This document shows positions 45,147 through 53,367 of a DNA stretch of 64,000 nt, in pieces. Every line of letters starts with the position of its first letter. Position 1 is the stretch's first letter. The stretch comes from CAKZLS01 sp963701445 (GTDB taxonomy: Bacteria > Pseudomonadota > Alphaproteobacteria > Rhodospirillales > Defluviicoccaceae), in assembly GCA_963701445.1 (NCBI GenBank), contig CAVPAM010000002.1, positions 124,001-188,000 of the forward strand, in the 5' to 3' direction. Both the position numbers and the translations under genes were made by a program. The notes below the pieces were generated by a model. That model was not told the DNA's origin. It ran no database searches and saw only the letters and a list, made by a program, of their open reading frames with translations.

Positions 45147-46331
45147 ATGGCCACCGCCGCACCCTTTAAATGGGACGATCCGTTTCATCTGGAAGACCAA
45201 CTCGACGAAGACGAGCGCATGGTGCGCGACAGCGCCCGCGCCTACGCCCAGGACCGGCTGATGCCGCGCATCCTCATGGCCAATCGCCACGAACGCTTCG
45301 ATCCGGAGATCATGACCGAGATGGGCGCCGTCGGGCTGCTGGGGTCCACCGTTCCCGAGGAATACGGCGGCGCCGGCGTCAATCACGTGGCCTACGGCCT
45401 GGCGGCGCGCGAGATCGAACGCGTGGACTCCGGCTACCGCTCGGCCATGAGCGTCCAGTCGTCGCTTGTGATGTACCCGATCCTGGCCTACGGGACGGAC
45501 GAGCAGCGCCGCCGATTCCTGCCCCGCCTCGCCACCGGCCAGTTGATAGGCTGCTTCGGCCTGACCGAGCCCGACCACGGCTCGGACCCCGGCGGCATGC
45601 GCGCCCGCGCCGAAAAGGTGGACGGCGGTTACGTACTGACCGGCTCGAAAATGTGGATCACCAACTCCCCCATCGCCCACGTGATGGTGGTCTGGGCCAA
45701 GCTGGACGGCAATATCCGCGGCTTCATTCTCGAACGCGGCATGAAGGGCCTGGTCACCCCGAAGATCGAGGGCAAATTCTCGCTACGCGCTTCCTGCACC
45801 GGCGAGATCGTCATGGACCAGGTGTTCGTGCCGGACGAGAACATGTTCCCGGACGTCACCGGCCTCCAGGGCCCCTTCGGCTGCCTCAACAAGGCCCGCT
45901 ACGGCATCGCCTGGGGGACACTGGGTGCCGCCGAATTCTGCTGGCACGCCGCCCGCCGGTACACCCTCGAGCGCACCCAGTTCGGACGGCCGCTGGCCGC
46001 CAACCAACTCGTCCAGAAGAAACTGGCCGACATGGAAACCGATATCGCCCTCGCCCTCCAGGGGTGCCTCCGCGCCGGCCGGCTGCTCGACGAGGACCGT
46101 TGCGCCCCGGAGCTGATCTCGTTGATCAAACGCAACTCGTGCGGCAAGGCCCTGGACATCGCGCGGGTGGCGCGGGACATGCACGGCGCCAACGGCATCG
46201 TCGACGAGTACCATGTGATCCGCCACGCCATGAACCTGGAAACCGTCAACACATACGAAGGCACCCACGACATCCACGCGCTGATCCTCGGCCGCGCCCA
46301 GACCGGCCTGCAGGCGTTTACGGGGGCATAG
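45147..46331 (+). CDS. gcdH: glutaryl-CoA dehydrogenase
   Basis: FAD-dependent acyl-CoA dehydrogenase of 394 residues that oxidises and decarboxylates glutaryl-CoA to crotonyl-CoA in lysine and tryptophan breakdown. Glutaryl-type features include FHLEDQLDEDERMVRDSARA, IERVDSGYRSAMSVQSSLVM, FGLTEPDHGSDPGGM and the catalytic Glu in NTYEGTHDIHALILGRAQTG. The ATG at 45147 has AGGA upstream. The longer open frame 5' is antisense to the hydrolase gene. It converges on the reductase gene at 46366. Confidence 0.93.
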   Translation: MATAAPFKWDDPFHLEDQLDEDERMVRDSARAYAQDRLMPRILMANRHERFDPEIMTEMGAVGLLGSTVPEEYGGAGVNHVAYGLAAREIERVDSGYRSAMSVQSSLVMYPILAYGTDEQRRRFLPRLATGQLIGCFGLTEPDHGSDPGGMRARAEKVDGGYVLTGSKMWITNSPIAHVMVVWAKLDGNIRGFILERGMKGLVTPKIEGKFSLRASCTGEIVMDQVFVPDENMFPDVTGLQGPFGCLNKARYGIAWGTLGAAEFCWHAARRYTLERTQFGRPLAANQLVQKKLADMETDIALALQGCLRAGRLLDEDRCAPELISLIKRNSCGKALDIARVARDMHGANGIVDEYHVIRHAMNLETVNTYEGTHDIHALILGRAQTGLQAFTGA

Positions 46332-46365
46332 GCGTTCGGCGGATGACCAGTTGTTCGCGCAAGCT

Positions 46366-47226
46366 TTAGCGCAGCAACCGGATCAGGCTGGAGGTATCCC
46401 AGCGGCCGCAGCCCCGGCTCTGAAGCTCGGCGTAGAACTGGTCCACCAGCGCCGTCACCGGCAGCAGCGAGCCGTTGGCGCGGGCCTCGTCCAGGCAAAT
46501 GCAGAGATCCTTGCGCATCCAGTCCACGGCAAAGCCGAAGTCGAACTTGTCGTCGATCATGGTGGCGGCTCGGTTCTCCATCTGCCACGACTGCGCCGCG
46601 CCCTTCGAGATCACCTCCACCGCCTTGTGGGCGTCCAGACCGGCGCGGGCGGCGAACTGCAGCGCCTCGGACAGCCCCTGGACCAGCCCGGCGATACAGA
46701 TCTGGTTGACCATCTTGGTGAGCTGGCCGTTGCCCACCGGCCCCATCAGCGTCACCGCCTTGCCATAGGCCCGCATCAGGGGCTCGGCGGTATTGAACGC
46801 CTTCTCGTCCCCACCCACCATGACCGTCAACTGGCCTTTCTCGGCCCCCGCCTGCCCGCCCGAAACGGGAGCATCCAGGTAAGCGAGGCCCTTTTCGCCG
46901 CCGATTCCAGCCAACTCCCGGGCGACGATGGCGGACGTGGTGGTGTGATCCACGAACACGGTGCCCGGAGACATGTGGGCAAACGCCCCGTCACCGCCGA
47001 GGACCACGCCGCGTAGGTCGTCGTCATTGCCGACGCAACTGAACACCACCTCGGCGTCCCGGGCCGCCTCCGCGGGCGTCGCCGCCGACGCGCCGCCATG
47101 CTGCGTCACCCAGGCCTCCGCCTTGGCTGCGGTGCGGTTGTAGACGGTGACACGGTGGCCGGCCGTGGCCAGATGCCCGGCCATGGGATACCCCATGACG
47201 CCGAGACCGATGAACGCGACTCGCAT
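46366..47226 (-). CDS. NAD(P)-dependent beta-hydroxyacid dehydrogenase (3-hydroxyisobutyrate dehydrogenase/GarR type)
   Basis: A 286-residue reductase with the Rossmann motif FIGLGVMGYPMAGHL, substrate-site DAPVSGGQAGAEKG and catalytic Lys in GNGQLTKMVNQI. These define the 3-hydroxyisobutyrate dehydrogenase family, which includes tartronate-semialdehyde reductases; the substrate cannot be assigned from sequence. GGGAGG lies upstream of the ATG at 47226. It is convergent with gcdH. Confidence 0.88.
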   Translation of the reverse strand: MRVAFIGLGVMGYPMAGHLATAGHRVTVYNRTAAKAEAWVTQHGGASAATPAEAARDAEVVFSCVGNDDDLRGVVLGGDGAFAHMSPGTVFVDHTTTSAIVARELAGIGGEKGLAYLDAPVSGGQAGAEKGQLTVMVGGDEKAFNTAEPLMRAYGKAVTLMGPVGNGQLTKMVNQICIAGLVQGLSEALQFAARAGLDAHKAVEVISKGAAQSWQMENRAATMIDDKFDFGFAVDWMRKDLCICLDEARANGSLLPVTALVDQFYAELQSRGCGRWDTSSLIRLLR

Positions 47227-47530
47227 GGTTTAGTGTCCTCCCTTCGGTTTAATTTTCGTTGTTCCGATTTTGACGGTGTTTATGGACCTCGCAAACCCGT
47301 CTTGAACTTACGGTCCCCCATGTCCGGCAGAAAGTAGCGGCACCTCTCGCGCATACGACATTGATATCAATAATGTATTTCCAGAAACAACGGCATGCAT
47401 CCCCCGGAATCCGGACAGACGTGCCAACGGCGATTTGGGAGCTGGGGGGGGGTGTAACGCGTTTTTTGCAAAACAACCCCATGCACAGTAGATTTACCTT
47501 CAAAATCAGCTGATCAGTTGTCCCAAATGG
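47227..47530. other. intergenic stretch between the reductase and cysK genes
   Basis: About 300 bases without a convincing gene. It contains a G9 homopolymer at 47444-47452 and a perfect 12-base palindrome ATTGATATCAAT at 47360-47371. The 84-codon open frame through it has no family resemblance. The reductase promoter is probably here, but no clear boxes were seen. Confidence 0.5.
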
Positions 47531-48616
47531 CTAGCGTTGGGGCATGTGATATCCGGGGGTGGAGAGCGACAGCGCGATTTCTTCCTCGGTCATATTCTCT
47601 TCGATCGTTTCGAACAGGGGCGAGGACAGGTATCGTTCACCGGTATCCGGAAGCATGCAGAGGATGACCGATCCGGGATCGGCCTTTTCGGCGATGTCCA
47701 TGGAAATAGCGAAGGTCGAGCCGCCGGATACGCCCGTGAAAATGCCTTCGCTCCGTGCCAGCTTTCGCGACCACTCGATGCCGACCGGTCCGGGGACCGG
47801 GATCAAGTCGTCGTAATAGTGTTTGTCGATGGCCTCTTGCAGCACCAGTGGGATGAAATCCGGTGTCCAGCCCTGAATCGGATGCGGTTCGAACGCCGGG
47901 TGGCTCTCGGCCGGAGATCCGTCGGCGTTGCGTCCCTGGGCCCGCCCGCTGCCCACGATTTGCGCGTTGGCCGGCTCGCTGAGGATGATCTTGGTTTCCG
48001 GGCGGTGTTTGCGCAAGACGCGGCCGACGCCGGTGACGGTGCCGCCGGTGCCGTAGCCGGTGACGTAGTAGTCCAACCGCTCGCCCTCGAAATCCGCCAG
48101 GATTTCCCGGGCCGTGGTGTTCTCGTGGATCCGCGCGTTGGCATCGGTCTCGAACTGCCGCGCAAGAAACCAGCCGTTGGCCTCGGCCAGCTCCACGGCC
48201 TTGCGGTACATGCCGAACCCCTTCTGCTCCCGTGGCGTGAGCACGACCTTTGCGCCGAGAAAGCGCATCAGCTTGCGGCGTTCGATGGAAAAGCTGTCCG
48301 CCATGGTGACCACCAGCGGATAGCCCTTCGCGGCGCACACCATCGCCAATCCGATGCCGGTGTTGCCGCTGGTGGCCTCGACCACCGTTTGTCCCGGCTT
48401 GAGGGCGCCGCTCCGTTCGGCTTCCTCGATGATGCTGACCGCCAGGCGATCCTTGACGGATGCGGCCGGGTTGAAGAACTCCGCCTTCACGTAAAGCCGC
48501 ACGTGGTCGGGCGCCAAAGTGTTGATCCGGATACACGGCGTGTTGCCGATGGTATCCATGACGCTGTCGTAGAGCCGTCCTCGTCCCTCGGTGGTCCGCA
48601 CATCCTGAGAGGTCAT
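47531..48616 (-). CDS. cysK: cysteine synthase family protein (CysK-like)
   Basis: A fold-type II PLP enzyme of 361 residues expected to make cysteine from O-acetylserine and sulfide. PLP Lys is in NPAASVKDRLA, the substrate loop is EATSGNTGIGLA, the phosphate-binding loop is GYGTGGTVTGVG and a C-terminal DTGERYLSSPLFE is present. Compared with E. coli CysK there is an insert of about 20 residues (GRAQGRNADGSPAESH) before the HPIQGWTPDFIP segment. A related amino acid beta-synthase activity is possible. A hairpin lies in its leader at 48669-48696. Confidence 0.85.
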   Translation of the reverse strand: MTSQDVRTTEGRGRLYDSVMDTIGNTPCIRINTLAPDHVRLYVKAEFFNPAASVKDRLAVSIIEEAERSGALKPGQTVVEATSGNTGIGLAMVCAAKGYPLVVTMADSFSIERRKLMRFLGAKVVLTPREQKGFGMYRKAVELAEANGWFLARQFETDANARIHENTTAREILADFEGERLDYYVTGYGTGGTVTGVGRVLRKHRPETKIILSEPANAQIVGSGRAQGRNADGSPAESHPAFEPHPIQGWTPDFIPLVLQEAIDKHYYDDLIPVPGPVGIEWSRKLARSEGIFTGVSGGSTFAISMDIAEKADPGSVILCMLPDTGERYLSSPLFETIEENMTEEEIALSLSTPGYHMPQR

Positions 48617-48668
48617 CGATCGTTCTCCAGAGTGGTGGGCGTTGACCGTTCACACTGGCACCAAAGTC

Positions 48669-48696
48669 GCGGAAGCGCAAACATCGCGGCTTCCGC
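48669..48696 (-). other. leader hairpin upstream of cysK
   Basis: Perfect eight-base-pair inverted repeat GCGGAAGC / GCTTCCGC with a 12-base loop, 53 bases before the cysK ATG on the minus strand. No U-tract follows. It could be an RNA leader structure, a protein operator, or the end of the UPF0158 transcript. Confidence 0.4.
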
Positions 48697-48788
48697 TCCG
48701 GATCACCCGTGTCGCGCTGATATGTGGGCCTCACCGAACTCTCTTTCCAGAGGTTCCCGCCTCCCATCCGATCCCGGCACCTCCACGG

Positions 48789-49272
48789 TTATCTCCAGAT
48801 GGGAGTGATGCCGTTGTCTTGGAGCCATTCTTCCGCCAACTTCGCCACAAGCATGTCGCGGAAATCGTGGAATGCGTGAATGGCGTCCCGATCCCTGACC
48901 TGCTTTTTCCATCGGCCGATGGAGCCGCGATACGCCGTTTCGGCGTTCAGCCGCCGCTTTTCATCGACGGTCCAGTCCGATCGGAGGAAGGCCTTGAGGA
49001 TGTCGTGGTGATCACCGTGACTTCAGGCCCGGAATCTCCAGAAATCGATCCGGGTCCGCTTCCACCTGTTCGCGCACCCCCCGGTTGCCGTCGGCCGAAA
49101 TGCCCGCCAACATCTCGGCGTCTTCGTCGATTTCGAAGATCCACGCCACCACGCCGGTTTGCCGGTCCACATAGCTCAAGTCCGAACCCATGGCCTCGTA
49201 ATCCGCGTCGCGGCCGAACGCCATCAGAAAAAGAGCCTTGTCGATAGCCAGCTGTCGCCCGCCCGCCGCCAT
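48789..49272 (-). pseudogene. UPF0158 family protein, single-base frameshift
   Basis: The first frame starts at ATG 49272 (AAGGA upstream) and reads MAAGGRQLAIDKALFLMAF through VDRQTGVVAWIF to DPDRFLEIPGLKSR, then hits TGA at 49014-49012. The adjacent frame continues the family from HGDHHDILKAFLRSDW to EEWLQDNGITPIWR and stops at 48789. One extra T at 49020 separates them; without it the join reads GLKHGDHHDIL and the protein is about 160 residues. UPF0158 has no known function. It may be a sequencing error or a true pseudogene. The neighbouring inverted repeat covers the region just upstream of the start. Confidence 0.75.
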
Positions 49273-49304
49273 ATCGTCATCCTTCACCGCAGTCTCCGGA
49301 TCGT

Positions 49305-49419
49305 AATACATAGCGTAATTCCGGTGCTCACTCTCCTTCGTTCGGCCCCTTCGGGTATTGCTGATGACCCCGCATCATAGGTCCGGGAGAGTGACCACCG
49401 GAATTACGCGCTATGTATT
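49305..49419. repeat. long imperfect inverted repeat
   Basis: Arms at 49305-49336 and 49386-49419 are complementary over about 32 bases, with one mismatch and a two-base indel (AATACATAGCG-TAATTCCGG against its complement). They enclose a 49-base loop with no gene. The structure resembles a small non-autonomous element or a large hairpin, but no target-site duplication or second copy was seen in the window. Confidence 0.75.
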
Positions 49420-49582
49420 GCCGGTGTTCCCGCTATTGTACTGTGATCCCATACAAACACCGAACCGCAGGCAAAAATCCCGACGGCGCGGATCTTGTTC
49501 CTCATCCGGCGGATCATTCGCCGTTCATGTGGACAAGGGCGGGCCGGGGGAGGTCGGGTGGTGGACGGCGGCTTTCGTCTCA

Positions 49583-50407
49583 TTACGGCCCGAGCGCGGA
49601 CCTGAGATCTCTCCAGCAAGCCTTGTCGCGGGCGAGGAGCACCGTGCTCTTTTGAATGAACGGCGCCGGACGGTAGGGTTCGCCCGTATCGGTGATGCGG
49701 CTGTATCCGCCGGCCTCGGCGTGAATCAAGATGCCAGCGGCATGATCCCAGGGCTTCAGACGCGTGTACTGGGCAAAATCAAGAAGCCCGCGCGATAGGT
49801 CCATGTACTCCCGACCGGTGCACCGGTAGCGAACGATGTGTCCCGGCACCGGATCGAGGCCGGTCTGGCGCTTCTTGCGCAGATGATGGGCAAGGCGGTT
49901 TCCTAGAGAACCGGTCATGTGGGAGATATGGTGGGTGGGTGCCACCTGCAGCCGCCGCGTCCCTTTAGGTCCGTTCAGCCAAGCGCCCTCTCCGGCCGCG
50001 GCCCACGCCATGCTATCGCTCACCGGATCGAGGATCCAACCCGCCAAGGTCTTACCGCCCCGGCAGTAGCCGACGATGACCGCGAAACACTCCTTGCCGT
50101 TGGCAAAATTGGAGGTCCCATCCACCGGATCGACAAGCCAGACCGGGCGTTCGCCTTCGAGGGCGGACAGCAGAGAGGGATTGGCGTCGGCCGCCTCTTC
50201 TCCCACCACGACGGTGTCAGGGGCCATGCCAGTCAGTCCTTCGGTCAAGCGCCGCTCCGCTTCGATATCGGCTATGGTCACCAGATCCCCCGGACCCTTC
50301 TTTTCGGAAATCTCGTGTTCCGCCAACTGCCGGAACCTCGGCATGATCTCCGCCGCCGCCACCTCGCGGATGATCCGGGCCACCTGTTCTGTATCGGGGA
50401 TGATCAT
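49583..50407 (-). CDS. inositol monophosphatase family protein
   Basis: A 274-residue lithium-sensitive-phosphatase-fold enzyme. Metal-site motifs are VVGEEAAD (about residues 67-74), WLVDPVDGTSNFANG (90-104) and the C-terminal LKPWDHAAGILIHAEAGGY. The family includes inositol monophosphatase, histidinol phosphatase (HisN) and CysQ; this protein cannot be placed among them from sequence alone. It starts with ATG at 50407 and stands alone on the minus strand. Confidence 0.87.
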   Translation of the reverse strand: MIIPDTEQVARIIREVAAAEIMPRFRQLAEHEISEKKGPGDLVTIADIEAERRLTEGLTGMAPDTVVVGEEAADANPSLLSALEGERPVWLVDPVDGTSNFANGKECFAVIVGYCRGGKTLAGWILDPVSDSMAWAAAGEGAWLNGPKGTRRLQVAPTHHISHMTGSLGNRLAHHLRKKRQTGLDPVPGHIVRYRCTGREYMDLSRGLLDFAQYTRLKPWDHAAGILIHAEAGGYSRITDTGEPYRPAPFIQKSTVLLARDKACWRDLRSALGP

Positions 50408-50496
50408 TTCTGCTTTTTTTGGTGTGCGCGTGGATTACGGAGGATGACGGCTTGCCGCAAACCGAGCTTGAGGGGTAAGATTATTTCCACTCGGGG

Positions 50497-50766
50497 TCAA
50501 GTGGAGTGAATATCACGATTGTCGTGGTAGCCAGTGGCGAGGTCCTCCATCAGACGTGCCGCGTCCTGGCTGTACTCCGCGCGCTGTATCAACGCCCGAA
50601 CGACAAAGCACGCAAAAGCCACCGCCTCCCCCTTCCCGCGCAGACCGTAGGTCTTGGCAAGCGAGTCCAGCGCCTCGTGGGTATGGTTACGCGCCATGAC
50701 GTTGAGTTGATGTTTGACGAAGCGGTTCTTGTCCCGCCATTTCTTTTGGAGATGCGCCCGAGCCAT
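50497..50766 (-). CDS. small ribbon-helix-helix-like protein, putative autoregulator
   Basis: An 89-residue basic protein not recognised as a named family. Residues about 18-55 (VKHQLNVMARNHTHEALDSL, then a Gly-rich turn and a hydrophobic helix) have the strand-helix-helix pattern of RHH DNA-binding proteins; this is inference. A perfect 20-base palindrome ends five bases upstream of its ATG and there is no ribosome binding site, which fits autoregulation or a leaderless message. No toxin gene is adjacent, so antitoxin status is not supported. The codon use is like its neighbours. Confidence 0.6.
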   Translation of the reverse strand: MARAHLQKKWRDKNRFVKHQLNVMARNHTHEALDSLAKTYGLRGKGEAVAFACFVVRALIQRAEYSQDAARLMEDLATGYHDNRDIHST

Positions 50767-50771
50767 GAGAA

Positions 50772-50791
50772 TTAATCTACTAGTAGATTAA
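50772..50791. promoter_or_regulatory. perfect 20-base palindrome, candidate operator
   Basis: TTAATCTACTAGTAGATTAA is fully self-complementary and AT-rich within a GC-rich region. It lies five bases upstream of the RHH-like start codon, where a bound protein would block transcription or initiation. It is the strongest exact palindrome noticed in the window. Confidence 0.65.
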
Positions 50792-50840
50792 GCGGCCGCA
50801 AACAAGAAACGTGAAAGGTCCCGCGAGACTACCGAAATCG

Positions 50841-52238
50841 CTATGTCTCGCCGTGCTCCAGCGCGGGACTCAGTCGCCGGCCGTGATGCACCGGTGACGA
50901 TTCCGTCAAGAAATCCGGGCTCGTGAACCGCGCCGCGTCGGCGGGATCCAACCTGACCGTCAACCGCACCTCATGTTCGGTGTCGGTGCGCTCCAGCACT
51001 TCGCCATGGTCATAAAGCCACGACAGCGCGGCGCCGTCGCTGGGCGCGAGCGAGACGGCGTGGAGTCGCAGGGCGGTGCCCAGCCGTTGGTCGAATAGGC
51101 CCAGGAGCGTGTCACACCCCTGCCCCGTTTTGGCCGATATGAGGGCTGCGGCCGTGTTCTTGCGAGCGGTTTGATTGGCGAGCCAAGTCAGGTCGTCCGG
51201 CGCCAACAGGTCCACCTTGTTGAGCACCTCGATCAAGTTGTCTTCCAGGCCCTCGTCCAGGTTCATGTCCCGGAGCACCGCCATCACATCCTGTTTCTGT
51301 TGCTCGGTCTCAGGATGTGAAACGTCTCGCACATGAGCAACGATGTCGGCCTCCGTGACCTCTTCCAGGGTGGCATGAAAAGCTTCCACGAGCTCGTGTG
51401 GAAGATCCGAAATGAACCCCACCGTGTCGGAGAGGATGATCTTGCGTCCGGATGGGAGTTGCAGAGCCCGCATGGTCGGATCCAGTGTCGCGAACAACTG
51501 ATCGCGGGCGACGACAGAGGCGCTGGTCAGGTGATTGAAGAGGGTGGATTTTCCGGCGTTGGTGTAACCCACGAGGGCGACAATGGGGTACGGAACGCGA
51601 CGCCGGGCCTGCCTGTGAAGGTCGCGGGTCCGCCGGACGTCCTTGAGCCGACGACGCAGCCGCGTGATGCGGTCGTTGATCAGCCGGCGATCGGTCTCTA
51701 TCTGGGCCTCGCCCGGCCCGCCCATGAATCCGGCGCCGCCGCGCTGGCGTTCGAGGTGGGTCCAGCTCCGCACCAGCCGGCTGCGCTGATAGATCAGGGC
51801 CGCCAATTCCACCTGGAGCCGGCCTTCGGAAGTCCGGGCGCGTTCGCCGAATATCTCCAAGATCAAGCCGGTACGGTCGATAACCTTGCAGTTCCATGCT
51901 TTTTCAAGATTGCGCTGCTGAACGGGAGAGAGCGCCGAATTGACCACCACGATAACGGGGTGCTCACCGCCGTTGCCCTCGCCGCCCGACCATGCCTCCT
52001 CGATCACCGCGTGAAGACGCGCCACCACCCCCTCTCCGAAAAAGGTCCCGCGCTTGACTGACGGAACCGGGATCACTTCCGCGTGAGCGATGGTCAGGTC
52101 GATGGCGCGCACGAGACCGATGGCTTCTTCCAGCCGGGCCTCGCCGCTCCGTCCGGCATCGGCGCTATCGTGGCGCAGCCGTGGATGAACGACCACGCAT
52201 CGATCGTCATCCCGGCGATCGGAATGAAGTTCAGCCAC
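50841..52238 (-). CDS. hflX: GTPase HflX
   Basis: A 465-residue ribosome-associated GTPase that splits stalled ribosomes in other bacteria. The N-terminal domain holds GTFFGEGVVARL and a coiled-coil region; GGAGFMGGPGEAQIETDRRL precedes the G domain. G1 is VGYTNAGKSTLFN, G3 is DTVGFISDLPHELVEAF and G4 is NKVD. The start is GTG at 52238. It follows hfq by 20 bases; the hfq-hflX order is conserved. Confidence 0.95.
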   Translation of the reverse strand: MAELHSDRRDDDRCVVVHPRLRHDSADAGRSGEARLEEAIGLVRAIDLTIAHAEVIPVPSVKRGTFFGEGVVARLHAVIEEAWSGGEGNGGEHPVIVVVNSALSPVQQRNLEKAWNCKVIDRTGLILEIFGERARTSEGRLQVELAALIYQRSRLVRSWTHLERQRGGAGFMGGPGEAQIETDRRLINDRITRLRRRLKDVRRTRDLHRQARRRVPYPIVALVGYTNAGKSTLFNHLTSASVVARDQLFATLDPTMRALQLPSGRKIILSDTVGFISDLPHELVEAFHATLEEVTEADIVAHVRDVSHPETEQQKQDVMAVLRDMNLDEGLEDNLIEVLNKVDLLAPDDLTWLANQTARKNTAAALISAKTGQGCDTLLGLFDQRLGTALRLHAVSLAPSDGAALSWLYDHGEVLERTDTEHEVRLTVRLDPADAARFTSPDFLTESSPVHHGRRLSPALEHGET

Positions 52239-52258
52239 GAAAACGCTTCTCGGCGCGA

Positions 52259-52516
52259 CTACGCCGGCGGAGCACCGCTCTCCTTCTCCGGTTCGAACAG
52301 CTGAACCGGAAGCGATGGCATGACCGTTGAAATGGCATGCTTGTAAACGAGCTGCGTGTGTCCGTCCCGCCGAAGCAAAACCGAAAACTGGTCAAACCAC
52401 GTCACAATACCCTGCAACTTGACACCATTGACGAGAAAGATCGTCACCGGCGTCTTGTTCTTGCGGATGTAGTTGAGGAAGACGTCCTGTACATTTTGTG
52501 ATTTTTCAGAGGACAT
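52259..52516 (-). CDS. hfq: RNA chaperone Hfq
   Basis: An 85-residue Sm-like hexameric RNA chaperone that pairs small RNAs with mRNAs. It has NVQDVFLNYIRKNKTPVTIF and LVYKHAISTVMP, which carry the Sm1 and Sm2 motifs (YKH in Sm2). The ATG at 52516 has GAGG eight bases upstream; a GTG nine bases earlier is less likely. It is co-oriented with hflX and follows the HAD and dat genes after a 161-base leader that contains a hairpin at 52552-52573. Confidence 0.96.
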   Translation of the reverse strand: MSSEKSQNVQDVFLNYIRKNKTPVTIFLVNGVKLQGIVTWFDQFSVLLRRDGHTQLVYKHAISTVMPSLPVQLFEPEKESGAPPA

Positions 52517-52551
52517 ACCTGTCACCTCTCTTATTTTTATTCCCTCGCGGT

Positions 52552-52573
52552 CTTGTCTTCGGGGTGAGACAAG
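52552..52573 (-). other. hairpin in the hfq leader
   Basis: CTTGTCT and AGACAAG (seven perfect pairs, eight-base loop) lie 36 bases upstream of the hfq ATG. There is no U-tract, so it is not an intrinsic terminator. A role in hfq control is possible but unproven. Confidence 0.4.
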
Positions 52574-52677
52574 TTACCCGATTTCGTCGCCAGACGTGTT
52601 GTTATTGCCTCACTGTCCCCCCCCGGATTCAGTCCCTCTGGTAAGCAAGGCTGCCAATCCCAATGAGTTTAGAGAGC

Positions 52678-53367
52678 TTATAGGTTCATCACCACCTTTA
52701 AAAGCGTCATGCAGCTATCAACGTGTAAGACTGGCGGATAGTCCACAAATTCGTCCGGTTCAGGAGCGGCCTCACGCACCAATACTGGCATACAGCCGGA
52801 GTTTCTCGCGCATTCGAGGTCAATGTCCGCATCGCCCACAAACCAAACGTGCGTTCCCGGCTCTATCCCGCTGCCGCTCAACGCCATTCCCACCGGCTCG
52901 ACCGACGGTTTATCCCGGGGGGCATCGAACGCACCGACGATTTGTCCGAAAAACGAACTCCACCCTAAACGTTCCGCTTCTAGTCTGAGATAGTGCCCCT
53001 GCTTGTTGCTGACCACCCCCAGATAAACATTCGAGGCCGCCAACGTCTCCAACAGCTCGGCGGCGCCGGGAAGGGGCGTCAGGGTTTCCATGTGCTTGTC
53101 GGCGAAGCGGGCGTAGAAAACTTCCCCCGCCTCCCGCCACCGCTCGCCGAACATCGCGGGGTAGGAATCCCGCATGGAACCGCGCACGCGCCGGCGCGTT
53201 TCATCCATGGTCCAGGGCTCCAGGCCGAAGGCCCGCATGGTGTGGCTCTGAGCATCATGGATCGCATGCCAACTGTCGATCAGGGTGTTGTCCCAATCGA
53301 ACAGAATGGCGCGAGGGCGTGTTAACCTCGCGGCCTCCGCGACGGCAAAGCAGTCGCGCCGGCTCAA
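52678..53367 (-). CDS. HAD family phosphatase (phosphoglycolate phosphatase-like)
   Basis: A 229-residue haloacid-dehalogenase-fold hydrolase. Motif I is LFDWDNTLIDSW (nucleophile Asp with Asn in place of the usual Gly), motif II VVSNK, the Lys is in RDKPSVEPV and motif IV is VGDADIDLECA. Subclass I cap residues lie between motifs I and II. The TTG start overlaps the dat stop by four bases (TTGA). The substrate is unknown. Confidence 0.87.
   Translation of the reverse strand: MSRRDCFAVAEAARLTRPRAILFDWDNTLIDSWHAIHDAQSHTMRAFGLEPWTMDETRRRVRGSMRDSYPAMFGERWREAGEVFYARFADKHMETLTPLPGAAELLETLAASNVYLGVVSNKQGHYLRLEAERLGWSSFFGQIVGAFDAPRDKPSVEPVGMALSGSGIEPGTHVWFVGDADIDLECARNSGCMPVLVREAAPEPDEFVDYPPVLHVDSCMTLLKVVMNL

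Noticed and set aside
47249..47503. 84-codon minus-strand open frame
   Set aside because: It crosses the G9 run, lacks a ribosome binding site and resembles nothing known.
47537..48808. 423-codon plus-strand open frame
   Set aside because: It is antisense to cysK and shows only composition-driven openness.
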